Notes: generated by a model from the letters alone, not told the origin. A DNA stretch of 64,000 nucleotides from Eriocheir sinensis (GCF_024679095.1 NC_066515.1:23715217-23779216), one strand, 5' to 3'. Positions 10,352-26,200 are shown, numbered from the stretch's first letter. Numbers and translations: made by a program.

Positions 10352-11520
10352 AGTGCCGCGCCGGTAGCCCCGCCACCCTGCTGCGTCGCCTGCCTGTCTC
10401 CCGCTTCCTCTGCTGCACTACACGCACGCACACACATGCGGGGCGCCACGCGGTGCCCCCTGGATCATTTCGGCGCAGCACTGTCACTCACTGGGGCCGC
10501 GCGGGCATCACTCCTCCCCGTCACCGTCGTGTGTTCGGCGCAGCGCGCGGGGGGTCACCGCGCAGGGTCACCATAGCGGGGCGACAAGGGTCAGCCTGTC
10601 ATTCACCAAGTCACTGCTCTATTTTAGGCGTCACGACGTGTGCGGCGGCGGCGGGTGGCTAGTGCCCCGCAGGAAGGCGTGACTGGCACGGGCGTCACAT
10701 GGCGGGGGCGGCCTGAGCAGCGAGCTGGCACCGGTGGCCTCACCTGAGTCAGGGTGAACACTGGGGTCACCTGACACTCCCGCCCTCACCCCGCAAGGCC
10801 CCGCCCTGTCACGCCCTGCCAGAGTGCCACCGCGATGCACTTAGTGTTCACCTCTCACCAACACCGCGCAAGGCGCCGGCACTGGCGCAGCAAAGCGTCA
10901 CTTTGGATAGGATTTACGTCTCCACCTTCACTTTTCCGCTGCGAGGGTGATGCATCAAAGATTTGACCGTCGAAACAGTTGGCACCCGCAGTGCCACGCC
11001 AATAAGAGAAGAAGACGCCAGCAACAAACAGCCCGCCAGCCAATAGGGGAAGGCGGCGGCCAGAAGGGAAGGCCAGTGACAGGAACACGTTTAGGGAGAG
11101 GGCGGGGCGAGTTGTCTTCATCTGGGGAGGCTAAGAAAAAAAGACCTTTTATAAATCACACCAAACCTAGAGCCAGACATGTACATACCCTAACACCCAG
11201 CGTCTCTCCCCTCCTCCCTGCCCTCCTACCAAGCTTGAAGATGGAGGAAGAAGCGGAGGGGAGAGAGGTAACCTAATCCCCCCTGGGGCGGCGCCATGAA
11301 AGCCCAGTGATTTGGTTATGTTCAATGAGTCGCGCCCAAACGAGTCCCCGTTGGTAGCTGACTGGCTGGCTGACTGGGCGCGTCCCTCGTAAATTGTGGC
11401 ATGTCTGGATTCGTATCCCGCAGGGGTCACCAGAAACCACGGGAACGCGGCGCAACGTGACTCACAGCTGCTCAGAGGGTGGGGGGTGGGGGGCGGGGGG
11501 ACGGGGTGAGACATTAGGGT
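10352..11520. other. GC-rich 5' flank of the MyoD-type gene
   Basis: About 1.1 kb of GC- and CpG-rich DNA directly upstream of the first coding exon, in contrast to AT-rich surroundings. It includes a CAGCTG E-box near 11466. No clear TATA box or splice acceptor was found. It probably carries the 5' UTR and promoter, but this is inferred from position and base composition only. Confidence 0.4.
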
Positions 11521-12400
11521 TCCTCACTTTTAAAATCTTACGGGAAAGACGCGCCTTATCCAACACTGGGGCGCCTTATTCAGCACTGGGGCGTCTTATC
11601 CATGCAGTAGTTATTAAAATGTAAGGTTAAAGAAGTGATTCACTGTTGATAGCCTGAAAAGCATCGAGCTATATAACACTCCACTCAGCACCAGAGTCAT
11701 TTCTCAACAGCACTTCTGCGCCCATAATCTAGTAATCTGGAGTAATGCACTTTTGTTGTTGGCTGGGGCGAGGCCTTCCGTCCTTCTTATGTTGCCGGCA
11801 GTTCTGTGACTAAAAACTGTTCTGGTTGCGTTTTTATCATTCATCAGTGCGACCAAAAATCGATTCCTGCAATTTTTTTTTTTTTTTTTTTTCAATAAAG
11901 GAGACGGCTCAAGGGCAATAAAAAGAGTGTAGAAAAAAAAGCCCGCTGCTCATCGCTCCCATAATAGACAAAAGTAAAGAGAGGTCAGTTTCGAGTGGAC
12001 AGGTGTCTTGATACACTACTACATATTATAATATTAGACAATAGGGGCCATTCAGATATTACGTCACGCTTATTTAGTATTTTTTAACCCCCCTTTCCCC
12101 CTTGTCACGCAGTCTAACACATTTCCAAAAGACTCAGAAAATTACATAACACCAGTTATAATAGTTCCCCCAAATGATAGGTTTTCGTTTTTTTTCGAAT
12201 GTAATAAAAGTCTAGCTAATACCAGCATATCATTATCTTTAGTTTCTTCGTGATAAATTTATGGTGTGATGTTAAAGAATCCTTGATAAATCTTAAATGA
12301 AAATGTTATCTTGCCATTTAGTGATTAATTAATTTCCTCATCTCTTCGGAAACATGGAAACAAAAAATCTGAAAATGTTACGTACCGCATGGGTGCACTA
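11521..12400. other. AT-rich intergenic sequence
   Basis: One family P copy (11880-12010); otherwise nothing recognised. Confidence 0.5.
11880..12010 (+). repeat. repeat family P copy
   Basis: AATAAAGGAGACGGCTCAAGGGCA, AAAAAAGCCCGCTGCTCATCG, CTCCCATAATAGAC, AAGAGAGGTCAGTTTCGAGTGGA. Confidence 0.78.
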
Positions 12401-12406
12401 CCCCCC

Positions 12407-12439
<33 letters not shown>

Positions 12440-12441
<2 letters not shown>

Positions 12442-12768
12442 ATACACACATAAAGGCAAAGCTTGGGGCACACGTTAAAGGTGCGCGTGGCCTCGGTGCT
12501 CATCTCTTTCACACTGGCCCTTAAGTGTGTGGCGACAAATAACCCATTGCTCCGGGACACAGGGCCAGCGTGACATCCGGATTGCCACAGTTTACCTTTC
12601 CCAGGTTTTGCCAGGTGCCCATTTATCGACCAGCCCGAAAGTTAGGATGAACAGCTGTGTGAGCCGCGCGCTAACTGCCCGTGCCAGGATTCAAAGAAAG
12701 TCTCAAACCCTGGCCCTCGGATTCGTAGGTGGGCATGCTATCCACCTCACTACGGAGGCGCTTGTAAC
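12440..12768 (-). mobile_element. tRNA-derived SINE, family C, next to an AC array
   Basis: On the minus strand a tRNA-like head (GTAGTGAGGTGGATAGCATG, then GCCAGGGTTTGAG) is followed by a body containing GGGCACCTGGCAAAACC and ending at the AC microsatellite at 12409-12440. Confidence 0.6.
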
Positions 12769-12769
12769 A

Positions 12770-14436
<1,667 letters not shown>

Positions 14437-14588
14437 CAGGTGTGGGTGTTCGGCACGGGACCTGGCTGACTGTACAGGTGTGGGTGTTCGGCACGGGACC
14501 TGGCTGACTGTACAGGTGTGGGTGTTCGGCACGGGACCTGACTGACTGTACAGGTGTGGGTGTTCGGCACGGGACCTGACTGAGGACC
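14437..14588. repeat. minisatellite, four 38 bp units
   Basis: Units starting CAGGTGTGGGTGTTCGGCAC at 14437, 14475, 14513 and 14551 are nearly identical. Confidence 0.95.
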
Positions 14589-14642
14589 TGGTCCATGTGT
14601 CGGTGTGTGTCACTTGGTTCATGAGGAGCTGGGGCCCCAGGG

Positions 14643-14963
14643 CAGTGGTTCTCAACCAGCCAGGGGTCCATAGAGAAATTTCAAGAGGTCCATAGAGATT
14701 CTAATTATTTATAAAATTATACTAGAATTAGGAGACATGCGGCTCGGCATAAAATTTATACTCTTCTACAAAACCCTTAAAACAATGCATAAATGCTAGA
14801 ATTGCTTTATATTAGGTAACGGTACCATGGGTGTCAAACTCGCGGCCCATGTGACAAATCTGGCCCTTGGGATGGTCATGAGTGGCCCATCAGATGTAGG
14901 GGTTCACGGGTGAAGAAGTGACTGGGAAAGGAGTAACGGGACAACAGGGGCTGGGAACCACTG
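14643..14963. mobile_element. hAT-type MITE, 321 bp
   Basis: Ends are CAGTGGTTCTCAACC and, inverted, CAGTGGTTCCCAGCC, the typical hAT (Charlie-like) terminal sequence. The flanking octamers CCCCAGGG and CGCTAGGG match at six of eight positions, fitting a decayed 8 bp target duplication. Inside, near 14827, GGGTGTCAAACTCGCGGCCC resembles a second hAT end, so the element may be composite. No transposase. Confidence 0.75.
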
Positions 14964-15079
14964 CGCTAGGGAGGGCGTGGGATCTTGCCGTCACGTTGTG
15001 CAGACTTTAGAGAAGGCTGAAGCAAGATCAACATATAGATCTTGGGATGAAGGTATTCGAATGTTCGTGATTTACGCAC

Positions 15080-15081
<2 letters not shown>

Positions 15082-15148
<67 letters not shown>
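15082..15148. repeat. AT microsatellite
   Basis: About 33 perfect AT units. Confidence 0.97.
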
Positions 15149-15150
<2 letters not shown>

Positions 15151-15632
15151 CAGGGTTTTCTATTAATTGTATAATTATTTGTTATTCATTGTTTTGAAGA
15201 AAAAAAACTGGAGGCCACTCCTAATTTTTCATCATTATTCTTTACACTAATACTGTTATTATCATCGCCCTCATGACTTTCATTATGACTTTTTCGTTTT
15301 ATCCGTGGTACATGACCAGTGTTGTCGAGACAACACTGGAAAGTCACTACAGCTGAGTCTGCCAGGAAGCGTTTTCTGTATTCAACCAGAGAGAACGGAC
15401 GGGCACGGGGAACTATAAGTATTCGTTGGATAACACTCACCATGAACTAATGTGGTTTTATGTATGTTTTACGGCATTTACTTTGTGAAAATGTCAATGA
15501 CTTATGAAAGTGTTTGAAGCGAAAACATTGAGACCATTTATTAAGTATATAACTAACCGCATTGTCCTCTTACTCGAAGCGATAATTCAATTTTTCCTCT
15601 GATTCCTGCCTTACTCTACATACATGTATGTA

Positions 15633-17302
<1,670 letters not shown>

Positions 17303-17371
<69 letters not shown>
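17303..17371. repeat. CT microsatellite
   Basis: About 34 perfect CT units. Confidence 0.97.
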
Positions 17372-17373
<2 letters not shown>

Positions 17374-17984
17374 GCTAGGGACAGACATAAAGGTTTCGAT
17401 CACTTATCTACTGTAAGGGATCTTCATCAATACATAGATAGGAGTCAGTTGGAGTTTTGTAGTTGGGTGTGAAAATTTTCCGCCCTTTGGTTGTCTTCAA
17501 TGGGCGGTGGCAGTATGTGTAGTGTGATTTGGTCATGATGATAAACTTGTTGGCATTGGGTGTAGTTGCACTTGTAGGTTCAGGAAGGGTTATGCTCTTG
17601 ATATGCCGTGGTAGGATGAAGCACACTAACATCAGATAGGGGTGGAGAATGCAGGGACAGTATTATCTAGCAGGGAAATAGTAATGACTTTGGATGATTT
17701 TATGGTGATTTTGTGCTTTGCTTCTAGGTGGTAACTTCATTCCCTGCGTGAGTTTGGTTGCGCGTGAATATGCTCCCGCCTTTAGAGTTTCCATCAATGG
17801 CTGCTTGAATAATGAATCGTGAAGTCTTCTTGGAATGGATGCCTTTGTTTAATGTTCCTATGTGGTGGCGGTTTTCCTTAGTGGGTTTAAGATTTGTTTT
17901 TGTTACACTATTTTAGCATTTTGTTTAGTATTACATGATCATAGTAAACAGTTTGTCTTTTTTTTTAGGTGCACAAGAGCAGGC

Positions 17985-17987
<3 letters not shown>

Positions 17988-18031
<44 letters not shown>

Positions 18032-18266
18032 CTGCTATGCCCTCGAAGTAGGGTGCTTGCTTATGTTAACTGTGTGTGTGTGTGTGTGTATGTGTGTGTG
18101 TTCTGGTGAAGTGGTACAGCGCCACACACACACACACACACCCCGCACTAACCAAGGGCAGGGATAAATCTTGGCCAAGTCCTTGTTCACAATCCCAACC
18201 CCGCCGCTGGTTTTAATTCCTCCTCTTCAATACTTCTCTGTCCGTACATTGTGATTTCCCATCCCT

Positions 18267-18318
<52 letters not shown>

Positions 18319-18400
18319 CACCTTGCATTCCTCCCTGCAAGGAAATCTATAATGTTCGCTTGTATGAGTTATAGTATATATGTCTGGAAGTGGTCTTGCG

Positions 18401-18479
<79 letters not shown>
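17988..18479. repeat. cluster of GA (17988-18028), AC (18267-18316) and CT/CA (18405-18479) arrays
   Basis: Three arrays plus short GT and CA runs at 18072-18141. ACC and ACT trinucleotides follow to 18690. Confidence 0.93.
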
Positions 18480-18481
<2 letters not shown>

Positions 18482-19089
18482 CTCGTTTCCTTTTCACCAC
18501 CACCACTTCTACTACTACTACTACTACTACTACTACTGTTATCATCACACCTCCACTTTGACCACCACCACCACCACCTTTTCATTACCAGATCGACAAC
18601 CTGTCATCATCAAGTCCTTCCACAAGCACTACAACTAGCCACCACCACCATCGTCACTACCACCACCACCACCACCACCACCTTGCTCATTGTCAACAGC
18701 CCTCACTCTTTTGCAAGCAGCTAATCAATATAACCTTGTCTACCTACCTGCCTGCCTGCCCAGTGTGTCGAGGTGGCGTGAGGTGGCATGACTGTGTATA
18801 CTCGTAGTTCATGATACACTGTCTCGGCAACCTTCCTTTTTTTCCCTCAATGGAATTCTTGATCAGACAGAAGTGGAAACAAAAATGTGTTGAACTAGGT
18901 CATGAGTCAGTGCACCGGTGTCAGCAGTAAAGAGCGATAGTAATAAGACAAAGTATAAGCAATAGCATTATAGTAGGATGTCCATTTTTGGTGATCAATT
19001 GGTACTGGTAAAGTTTCACCAATTTCAAAATCCCGAAAATTGTGTTATTAATTTACGTTCCGATGTCTGAGTAAAGACGTATAGCAACT

Positions 19090-19570
19090 CCTTGTATTTT
19101 GTTAGGTTTGGTTAAGTTTAGGGGATCTTCAAACACATGATAGCCACCACCTTATGGTATAAGTCAACAAAGAATGACCTCTATTTATATAGAAAGTCTC
19201 ATTAGTAAGGAAGCTTATATGAAATTTATTATTATAGACCCATATTAACTGTTCTGGGTTTTGTTATGTTACGTTAGGTTAAGTTTAGGGTATCTGCAAG
19301 CACATGAGCCAGCACCTTATGGTATAAATCAACAAATAATGACCTCACTTTGTTATATAGAAAGTCTCATTAGTAAGGAAGCTTATATGAATTTTCTTAT
19401 TAAAGACCCATATTAACTGTTCTGGGTTTTGTTATGTTACGTTAGGTTAAGTTTAGGGTATCTGCAAACACATGAGCCAGCACCTTATGGTATAAATCAA
19501 CAAATAATGACCTCACTTTTTTGTATAGGAAGTCTCATTAATAAGGAAGCATGTATGAATTTTCTGAGTC
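19090..19570. repeat. tandem repeat, about three 168 bp units
   Basis: CACCTTATGGTATAA(A/G)TCAAC recurs at 19149, 19314 and 19482. Each unit contains GTTAGGTTAAGTTTAGGG and AAGTCTCATTAGTAAGGAAGC. Confidence 0.92.
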
Positions 19571-19690
19571 AAGAGGTTTTATTAAGGATAACCGGAGGGC
19601 GGCATGTGCCTCAGTAGGCGACAGTTAAACAATCCTGCCTGCGCCACCACCGGGCTAAGGGACATTCACTAACAGCCCCTAAAACTTCCC

Positions 19691-19693
<3 letters not shown>

Positions 19694-19745
<52 letters not shown>
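19694..19745. repeat. CT microsatellite
   Basis: About 26 perfect CT units. Confidence 0.97.
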
Positions 19746-19747
<2 letters not shown>

Positions 19748-20259
19748 GCATACCATTTGTTCGCTGTGGTGTTGTCCCAAATGTTGTACGGCATTTCCTC
19801 GTATTCTTTTCTCGTTTGCAAGTCATTATAATTTCCTTTTTTTACTATTTTTAATGTCTGCGTGCGTACGTGCGTGCCAGCCTTCACGGGTATTTGAGTG
19901 TGGGTGTGTAGGAGTGTGTGGGGGATTGTGCGTGCGTGGGTGGGTGTGTCCTTAGTGCTTCTCCCTGCAATTTATAATGTCGTCAACATGCTTCATTTCC
20001 TTCTTTTCCCTCTTTCCCATTTCAAGTCTTCTTTCCTTATTTGCCCGACGCCCTCAGACTTCCTTGGTGTTGCGCGATATCCTGCAGGGGCTGCCGCCTT
20101 CCTGTTGCTTGTATCGGATATTCGCTTGCATGTCTGTTCTACATCGATAGCCGTCTGCGTGACTACAAAATCATCCCTCCTGTTACTTTAGGTGGTAGTA
20201 GGGTACTCGTGTGGTGGGGAAGCAAGCCTTGTAGAGTGGTGAAGTGCCGGTGTTTGACT

Positions 20260-20262
<3 letters not shown>

Positions 20263-20339
<77 letters not shown>

Positions 20340-20418
20340 CCACCACCACCACCACCACCTTCAATTAATGACCTTCTACGTTATTTGGACCATTGTCAGA
20401 ATAATGTCCATGTAAAAT

Positions 20419-20451
<33 letters not shown>

Positions 20452-20612
20452 TGTGTGTGTGTGTGTGTGTATGTGTTGAACGATGTTGGCATGCATGTTA
20501 AAAATAAATAAAACCATGAAGTTGTTTAGATTTAGTTGGTTCGTTAAGAAAGGAAAGAGTGATAAAATGGAGTGATTCTGACCTACATGAAAAAAAAAAA
20601 ACATGAAAACCC

Positions 20613-20653
<41 letters not shown>
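20263..20653. repeat. AC (20263-20338), GT (20420-20470) and AC (20616-20653) arrays
   Basis: Arrays alternate in orientation. A CCA run follows the first. Confidence 0.95.
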
Positions 20654-20657
<4 letters not shown>

Positions 20658-20659
20658 AA

Positions 20660-22022
20660 TTCTCAGAAACAGTCAGGTGATACGCGCTGAACCGCCGCTG
20701 TTTTTAAGGCCGGGACTGGGACGCGATACCGGCCGCTTCCAGGAACAACAGATAAGGGTTGGGTGGCCGGGGGAGGCGGGGAGGGGGATTAGGGGGGCAG
20801 GAAGTTGTGCGAGTCTTCATCAGGAAAGACCAGTGAAAATGCACCTAACAGAACATTGTAGAGGGGAATATACTCGGTTTTCCTGTTTAATATTTTCCTT
20901 TTCCATCATTTTCTTGTATCACAGCTGAGGACATGAAGTTGTGCGTGTCTTTATTGGGGAAAAGCGAAGAAAATTTATCTAACTCTAGTTATATCGACGA
21001 GGCATTGTTGATATTTCCTTTATATTATTTTTGTATTGTTTAATAGTGACCATACCGCCATGCTTACGATAGTACGTGACACATTATATAATTGCCTCCA
21101 CCTCTGCTATTGTGTATACCTCATAGTGTTAGTTTTGTTAGTTGTATCAGTGAACAGGTGGATAGATTAGTGATGAGGTGATGAAGAGAGTATGCAATTG
21201 TGGTGTCCTCTCTCCTGCCTCCATCTCGCCTTTCTCAGTATTCCTCCATCGCTTCCACTTCTTCCCTCCTCTCTTCCCGCTCACCCTATCTTCCAATCCT
21301 CCATCCTCCTCCCTCCCAGCCCCCCACTCCCTCTATCAGTTCCCTCACCCTCTCCCTCCCCCTCCCCATCACTCCTCCCTGTACCCCGCCTCTCCCCTCT
21401 CCGTCTTCACTGCGTCACCGTGTACTTGAGCGAGGAGATGCACACTAACTGGTAGATTGTTACAGCTTGATAAGGTTTCGGTGTGGACTAAACTAACACG
21501 TAATTATAGGAATGTCTCAGGTATTATTCAGCCTCGCTTGCAAAACACCCGAGTTAAAAGGTTTACCTGTAGGATACTTTTTTGTAGGGAGTCAGGCTGT
21601 AGGGATTCGGGTCATACGCTCGGGGGGGGAGGGGGGGTTGTCTCTCCCTTGTCTTTCCTAACCCACGTCGCCCTCACTAGGGATAACGGGGTCGATTTCT
21701 GGATACCGTGCCACATGCCCGTGTAGCACTTCAATCCATGGGGGCATAAGACGGGGGGCGCAATGCCTCGCTCACCCTATATGACGCCCTACGACACATT
21801 AACGTGTTTTAAAATCAAGGAACGGCAGTGGTCAGGATACATATGTAGAAGAGAACAATTGATGGACAAAAAGAGTGACGACTGTGAACTAAAAGACGTG
21901 GTAAGATCGAGGAGGATGCCGTTCAGAAGGTGGCGTGCTTGAATCAGGAAGTCCTCGGAAAGTTTACTTCGAAATTAGAAATGAGAGGCACAACGAAGCC
22001 GAATGACAACGCTTGGAAGAGA
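20660..22022. other. intergenic, no gene seen
   Basis: C-rich tract at 21200-21410 and a G-run near 21620. Nothing coding recognised. Confidence 0.5.
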
Positions 22023-22410
22023 GGGCCGTGTTACAAGTCAAAGTTTCGGGTCCCTACAAAGGTCAGTTTATGGGCCATACTACAAGTCCAATCCGAGAAA
22101 TTTCGGGTCCCTACAGAGTTCGGGATGAATAACTCTGTAGGGACCCGAAACTTCTTGAATTGGACTTGTAGTATGGCCCCTAAACTGTCCTCTGTAGGGA
22201 CCCGAAACTTCTTGAATTGGAATTGTAGTATGGCCCCTAAACCGACCTTTGTAGGGACCTGAAACTTCTTGGGTTTGACTTGTAATACAGCCCTTAAACC
22301 GACCTTTGTAGGGACCCGAAACTTCTTGGATTGGACTTGTAATACAGCCCCTAAACCGACCTTTGTAGGGACCCGAAACTTCTTGGGTTTGACTTGTAAT
22401 ACGGCCCAGA
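22023..22410. repeat. inverted array of about 60 bp units (foldback structure)
   Basis: Two reverse-oriented units (CGGGTCCCTACA...) are followed, after a short centre near 22120-22135, by five forward units (TGTAGGGACCCGAAACTTCTT, TTGTARTAYRGCCC). The outer edges GGGCCGTGTTACAAGTCAA and TTGACTTGTAATACGGCCC are inverted copies of each other. Confidence 0.88.
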
Positions 22411-22735
22411 GGCGGATGTCCGATAGTGAATGTTTAAAAGAATGCGGGAAATTATTGTATTGAAGTGATTTACTAATGGACGGGATAAAAGGCTCCTGGC
22501 AGCGTGAGGCTCGTTGGTGAGAGGGTTGAGGGGACAGGAGATTTGTATTATAGGAATCTGCAAAACATACTCCTACATTAAAGAGAGGCCGCAGGATAAC
22601 TGTCCAGTGAAGCACACTGGAGAACGAAGAGCTTTTTTTTTTTTTTTTTTCAATAGTTCCAGCAGCGTCGGCATCAGGAATAAAGAAACATCGATTAATG
22701 GCGATGGGAAAAGTGCGGATGAATAAAAGAACAGA

Positions 22736-22736
<1 letters not shown>

Positions 22737-22815
<79 letters not shown>
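22737..22815. repeat. AC microsatellite
   Basis: About 39 perfect units. Confidence 0.97.
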
Positions 22816-22817
<2 letters not shown>

Positions 22818-23059
22818 TGATATGAATTTATGTGCACACACACGTTATCCATGTGGTAGGGGATGTGGTGCAACAGTTCAGTGGTGTTTCTTGCTCTGGA
22901 AAACGCAGTGTGCAAGATCACGTTAACAGGAGGGCGGCAGCATGAGAGTGCAAGGAGTATGTACAAAGTTGAGGCAGTATACAACAATTATTATCTCAGA
23001 ATAGTCATCTTAATCATGAGTTAAGGTGAAAATAGTGAGGTGAGGTAGTTTACGATTTA

Positions 23060-23335
23060 TTTATATATTTATTTATTTTTATGTGCTGCCTATGACGCCG
23101 ATTGGCTTTCTTGGGGGGTCTTCTGGACGACCCCAACCCGTTTGTGGCGCAGGCGAATTTTATTTATAGTAGCTTCCGTGATTTATGACGCTTGTTTGGT
23201 CCATGCTCCCCACCCTGTTTCTCCACTTGAACGAAGTCGCTGAAGTTCGGGTCTGTTGAAGATCTGGGCAGCGCGTGGGTGATGGCCCGCCACTCGGTGA
23301 TGGTTATAAATTGTCATCTTGCACCGGAGGGACTC
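23060..23335. repeat. dispersed repeat D, copy 1
   Basis: Shares ATGTGCTGCCTAT, GGCTTTCTTG, GGCGCAGGCGAATTTTAT, GGCTTCCGTGAT-type blocks, CTTGAACGAAG and CACTCGGTGATGGTT in the same order with 40745-40985. Its end (TAAATTGTCATCTTGCA) also resembles family B at 6780. Confidence 0.75.
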
Positions 23336-23341
23336 GGACTC

Positions 23342-23342
23342 A

Positions 23343-23420
<78 letters not shown>
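23342..23420. repeat. AC microsatellite joining repeat D to a SINE
   Basis: About 38 units between a repeat D copy and the SINE head at 23421. Confidence 0.97.
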
Positions 23421-23422
<2 letters not shown>

Positions 23423-23762
23423 CGTAGCGCAACTGGTTAGAGCGCTGCGCTGCAAGGCTTCACAGCCTGACAGGGCGGCAGTTCGGCCCTCTCAGGCTTG
23501 ATTCTTTCCGTTGACTTGGAATGGTTACTGTCCCCTCTTGAGTAAGGGGGATGGGGTGTGTGGTGTGTGAGGTCCTGGCAGTACCCATAGATCGACTATA
23601 TAAGAGCACTTGCTCATGTCGGGAGGGTACCTGCTGGCGATTACGAGTCCAACCAGTGATCAGGCCGTGGTGATTGATTACACACATGTTCCGGGAAGCG
23701 GAAGATAACATTATTATCGTAGTCTCGGCGTTAACCTTGCTGGTCACCCACATAATCACGAA

Positions 23763-23763
<1 letters not shown>
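23421..23763 (+). mobile_element. tRNA-derived SINE between two AC arrays
   Basis: Head TCCGTAGCGCAACTGGTTAG with an Ala-like TGC anticodon loop region and a weak B box (GGCAGTTCGGCCC). The body runs to CGAACC and is followed directly by AC repeats; an AC array also precedes it. Confidence 0.7.

Positions 23764-23830
<67 letters not shown>
23764..23830. repeat. AC microsatellite joining two SINEs
   Basis: About 33 units; it follows one SINE tail and touches the next SINE head. Confidence 0.97.
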
Positions 23831-23832
<2 letters not shown>

Positions 23833-24121
23833 CCCGGTAGCTCAGTGGATAGAGCGTCTGCCTCACAACCAGAAGGACCGGAGTTTGATTCCCCGGCCGG
23901 ATGAAGATAAGTTGGGTTTATCTTCTTTCACGTGTAGCCCCTGTTCACCTAGCAGTGAGTAGGTACGCGACGTAAGGCGAGGAGTTGTGACCTCGTTGTC
24001 GCGGTGTGTTGTGTGTGAGTGGTCTCAGTCCTACCCAAAGATCGGTACTATGAGCTCTGTACTCTTCCGTAGGGGAACGGCTGGCTGTCTCGAGAGAGAC
24101 CCGCAGCAGACCAAGAGGTGA

Positions 24122-24124
<3 letters not shown>
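23831..24124 (+). mobile_element. tRNA-derived SINE between two AC arrays, Val-type head
   Basis: Head GGCCCGGTAGCTCAGTGGAT, anticodon loop CTCACAA, B box GTTTGATTCC. The tail holds CCTGTTCACCTAGCAGTGAG, similar to family A. The head is nearly tRNA-like but the unit runs on without a break and ends in an AC array. Confidence 0.75.
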
Positions 24125-24194
<70 letters not shown>

Positions 24195-24207
24195 ACACAC
24201 ACACACT
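24125..24207. repeat. AC microsatellite at a SINE 3' end
   Basis: About 41 units with one TACA interruption, directly at the end of the SINE. Confidence 0.97.
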
Positions 24208-24764
24208 TTTGTGTATTTTCAGCCTTATGGCTGCCTACAAATGAATAAACCATTTATTATTATTATTATTATTACATCCCTCAAACACGGGATTAGTGTC
24301 AAGATAAAAAGTATGCATATATACACTTAGAAATGCATGTGGATGTCAGTGACGTGTGTACTCCTAACGAAGGAACAATGTACTCTTCTGAATTATGGAG
24401 TTCCTTGGCATATTCCATGACAATCTCATATTATTGTAATAATAATAATGATAATAATAATAATAAGAAGAACACAAAGGAAGAACAAACAACAGCAGAC
24501 CTATTGGTCCTTACGAGGTTGTTTGTGACAAGCTACACTAACTATCTAATCAAAGGTGGAAGATGAAGGACAGCAAAGACGAAGGCTCCTCCCCACCCCC
24601 CCATCCCTCCAGCCAAAGCTGGCCGGAAAGGAAAAAGAACCATGCAGCATGGAAAAACTGCATGGAATTTATGTAGGAAAGAGGAAAGAACTACCATTAC
24701 TGCTACCACTAACCGGGCGATAAAAGCGGACAAGGACACCAGTATTCGAAAGAACTTAACGTTA

Positions 24765-25640
24765 TTACGACAATGAGTAATATATAAGTTGCTGGTTGGA
24801 TTCAAAACACTTGTCTAATCTATTCTTGAAGGCCGTAACTGTTGTACTATCAACGACATCACAAGGTAGAGAGTTCCAAACATTAACAACTCGATTGAAG
24901 AAGAAGTGTTTAGCTTCGTGCGACGAGAATCTTTTACCACTTATCTTCAAATTGTGATTTCTTCTTGTTCTATTTGATCGATCAATTGTAAAGTAATCTT
25001 CCGCATTAATATCACTGAATCCTTTAAACATTTTAAACACTTCTATTAGATCGCCTCGCATTCTTCGTTTTGATAGGCTGAATAAATTTACTTCTTTAAG
25101 CCTTTGTTCATATGACAAATTTCTCAACCTAGGAATCATCTTTGTTACTCTTCGTTGGACCCGTTCCAACTTTTCTATGTCTTTTCTGTAGTAGGGAGAC
25201 CAAAACTGTACACAGTACTCTAGACGGGGTCGAACCAACGAATTATACAGTTTTAATATTACTTTTTCCGATTTATTATTAAAGACTCGTCCGATGAAGC
25301 CAACCAATTTGTTTGCAGTTTTAACTACCTCTGAACAATGCTTACCGGGCTTTAAATCGCTTGATATAGTGATTCCAAGATCCTTTTCTTTACTTACTGC
25401 AGAAAGTTGTTGGCCATTCATTACGTACCGAACGCGATTGTTATTTTTTCCGATGTGCAACACTTTACATTTGTCAACGTTAAATTTCATTTGCCATTGA
25501 TTGGCCCAACGTGCAAGTCGATCTATATCTGATTGTAAAGCTTCTTCGTCGAGTATCGCAGTTACTTTACTAGCAATTTTTGTGTCATCAGCAAATTTTG
25601 ATACTTTGCAAGTGAGCCCATTAGTAATGATAAAAATAAA
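24765..25640 (-). mobile_element. 5'-truncated non-LTR retrotransposon (LINE), reverse transcriptase C-terminal part
   Basis: The minus-strand frame is open from about 25640 to the stop at 24765. It includes the reverse transcriptase motif FADDTK (about 25590), then QWQMKFNVDKCKVLHIG, DLGITISSDLKPGKHC, PRLEYCVQFWSPYYRKDIE and MRGDLIEVFKM, all typical of LINE polymerases of the CR1/Jockey kind. The catalytic palm is cut off: upstream of GLTCKVSKFADD the sequence turns into ATAATGATAA repeats. The reading frame is undamaged over about 280 codons, suggesting recent insertion. Confidence 0.88.
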
Positions 25641-25695
25641 TACTGATCATAATAATGATAACATTTATGTATAATAATGACACTAGCACAGACTT

Positions 25696-25728
<33 letters not shown>

Positions 25729-25980
25729 TTTCTACTTTTAATATTTCTACTATTTATGTTGTTATTAATAAAATTATTGTGTAATATTATTTTACTTCTC
25801 ATATATGATTATTATAATTGTTTTCTTCTTCTTCTTCTTATTATTATTATTATTTATTTTGTTATCATTGGAATTCTTATGCTTATGCTTATCCTTCCCC
25901 TTTATTATTGTCGTTATTATTATAGCTTCAATATTATTTTTTTTCATTGCTAGTCATCATTTCTTCACGTCCAGCAACAG

Positions 25981-26147
25981 GACAGTCGGCCGTAAAAGCT
26001 GCACGTGCACCGTACTCTACAGGTAACGATGTTGACTCAGTGGCAGCAGGCGTAGTGCCACCACTCCACCGTCACCATTATCATCACCATTATCACCACC
26101 ATTACCATCATCATTATCATCATTATCATTTTCACCGTGATCTACAA

Positions 26148-26200
<53 letters not shown>

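Noticed and set aside
23831..23901. Intact tRNA-Val gene
   Set aside because: Acceptor stem and T arm do not pair well, and the unit runs on into a SINE body that ends in an AC array.
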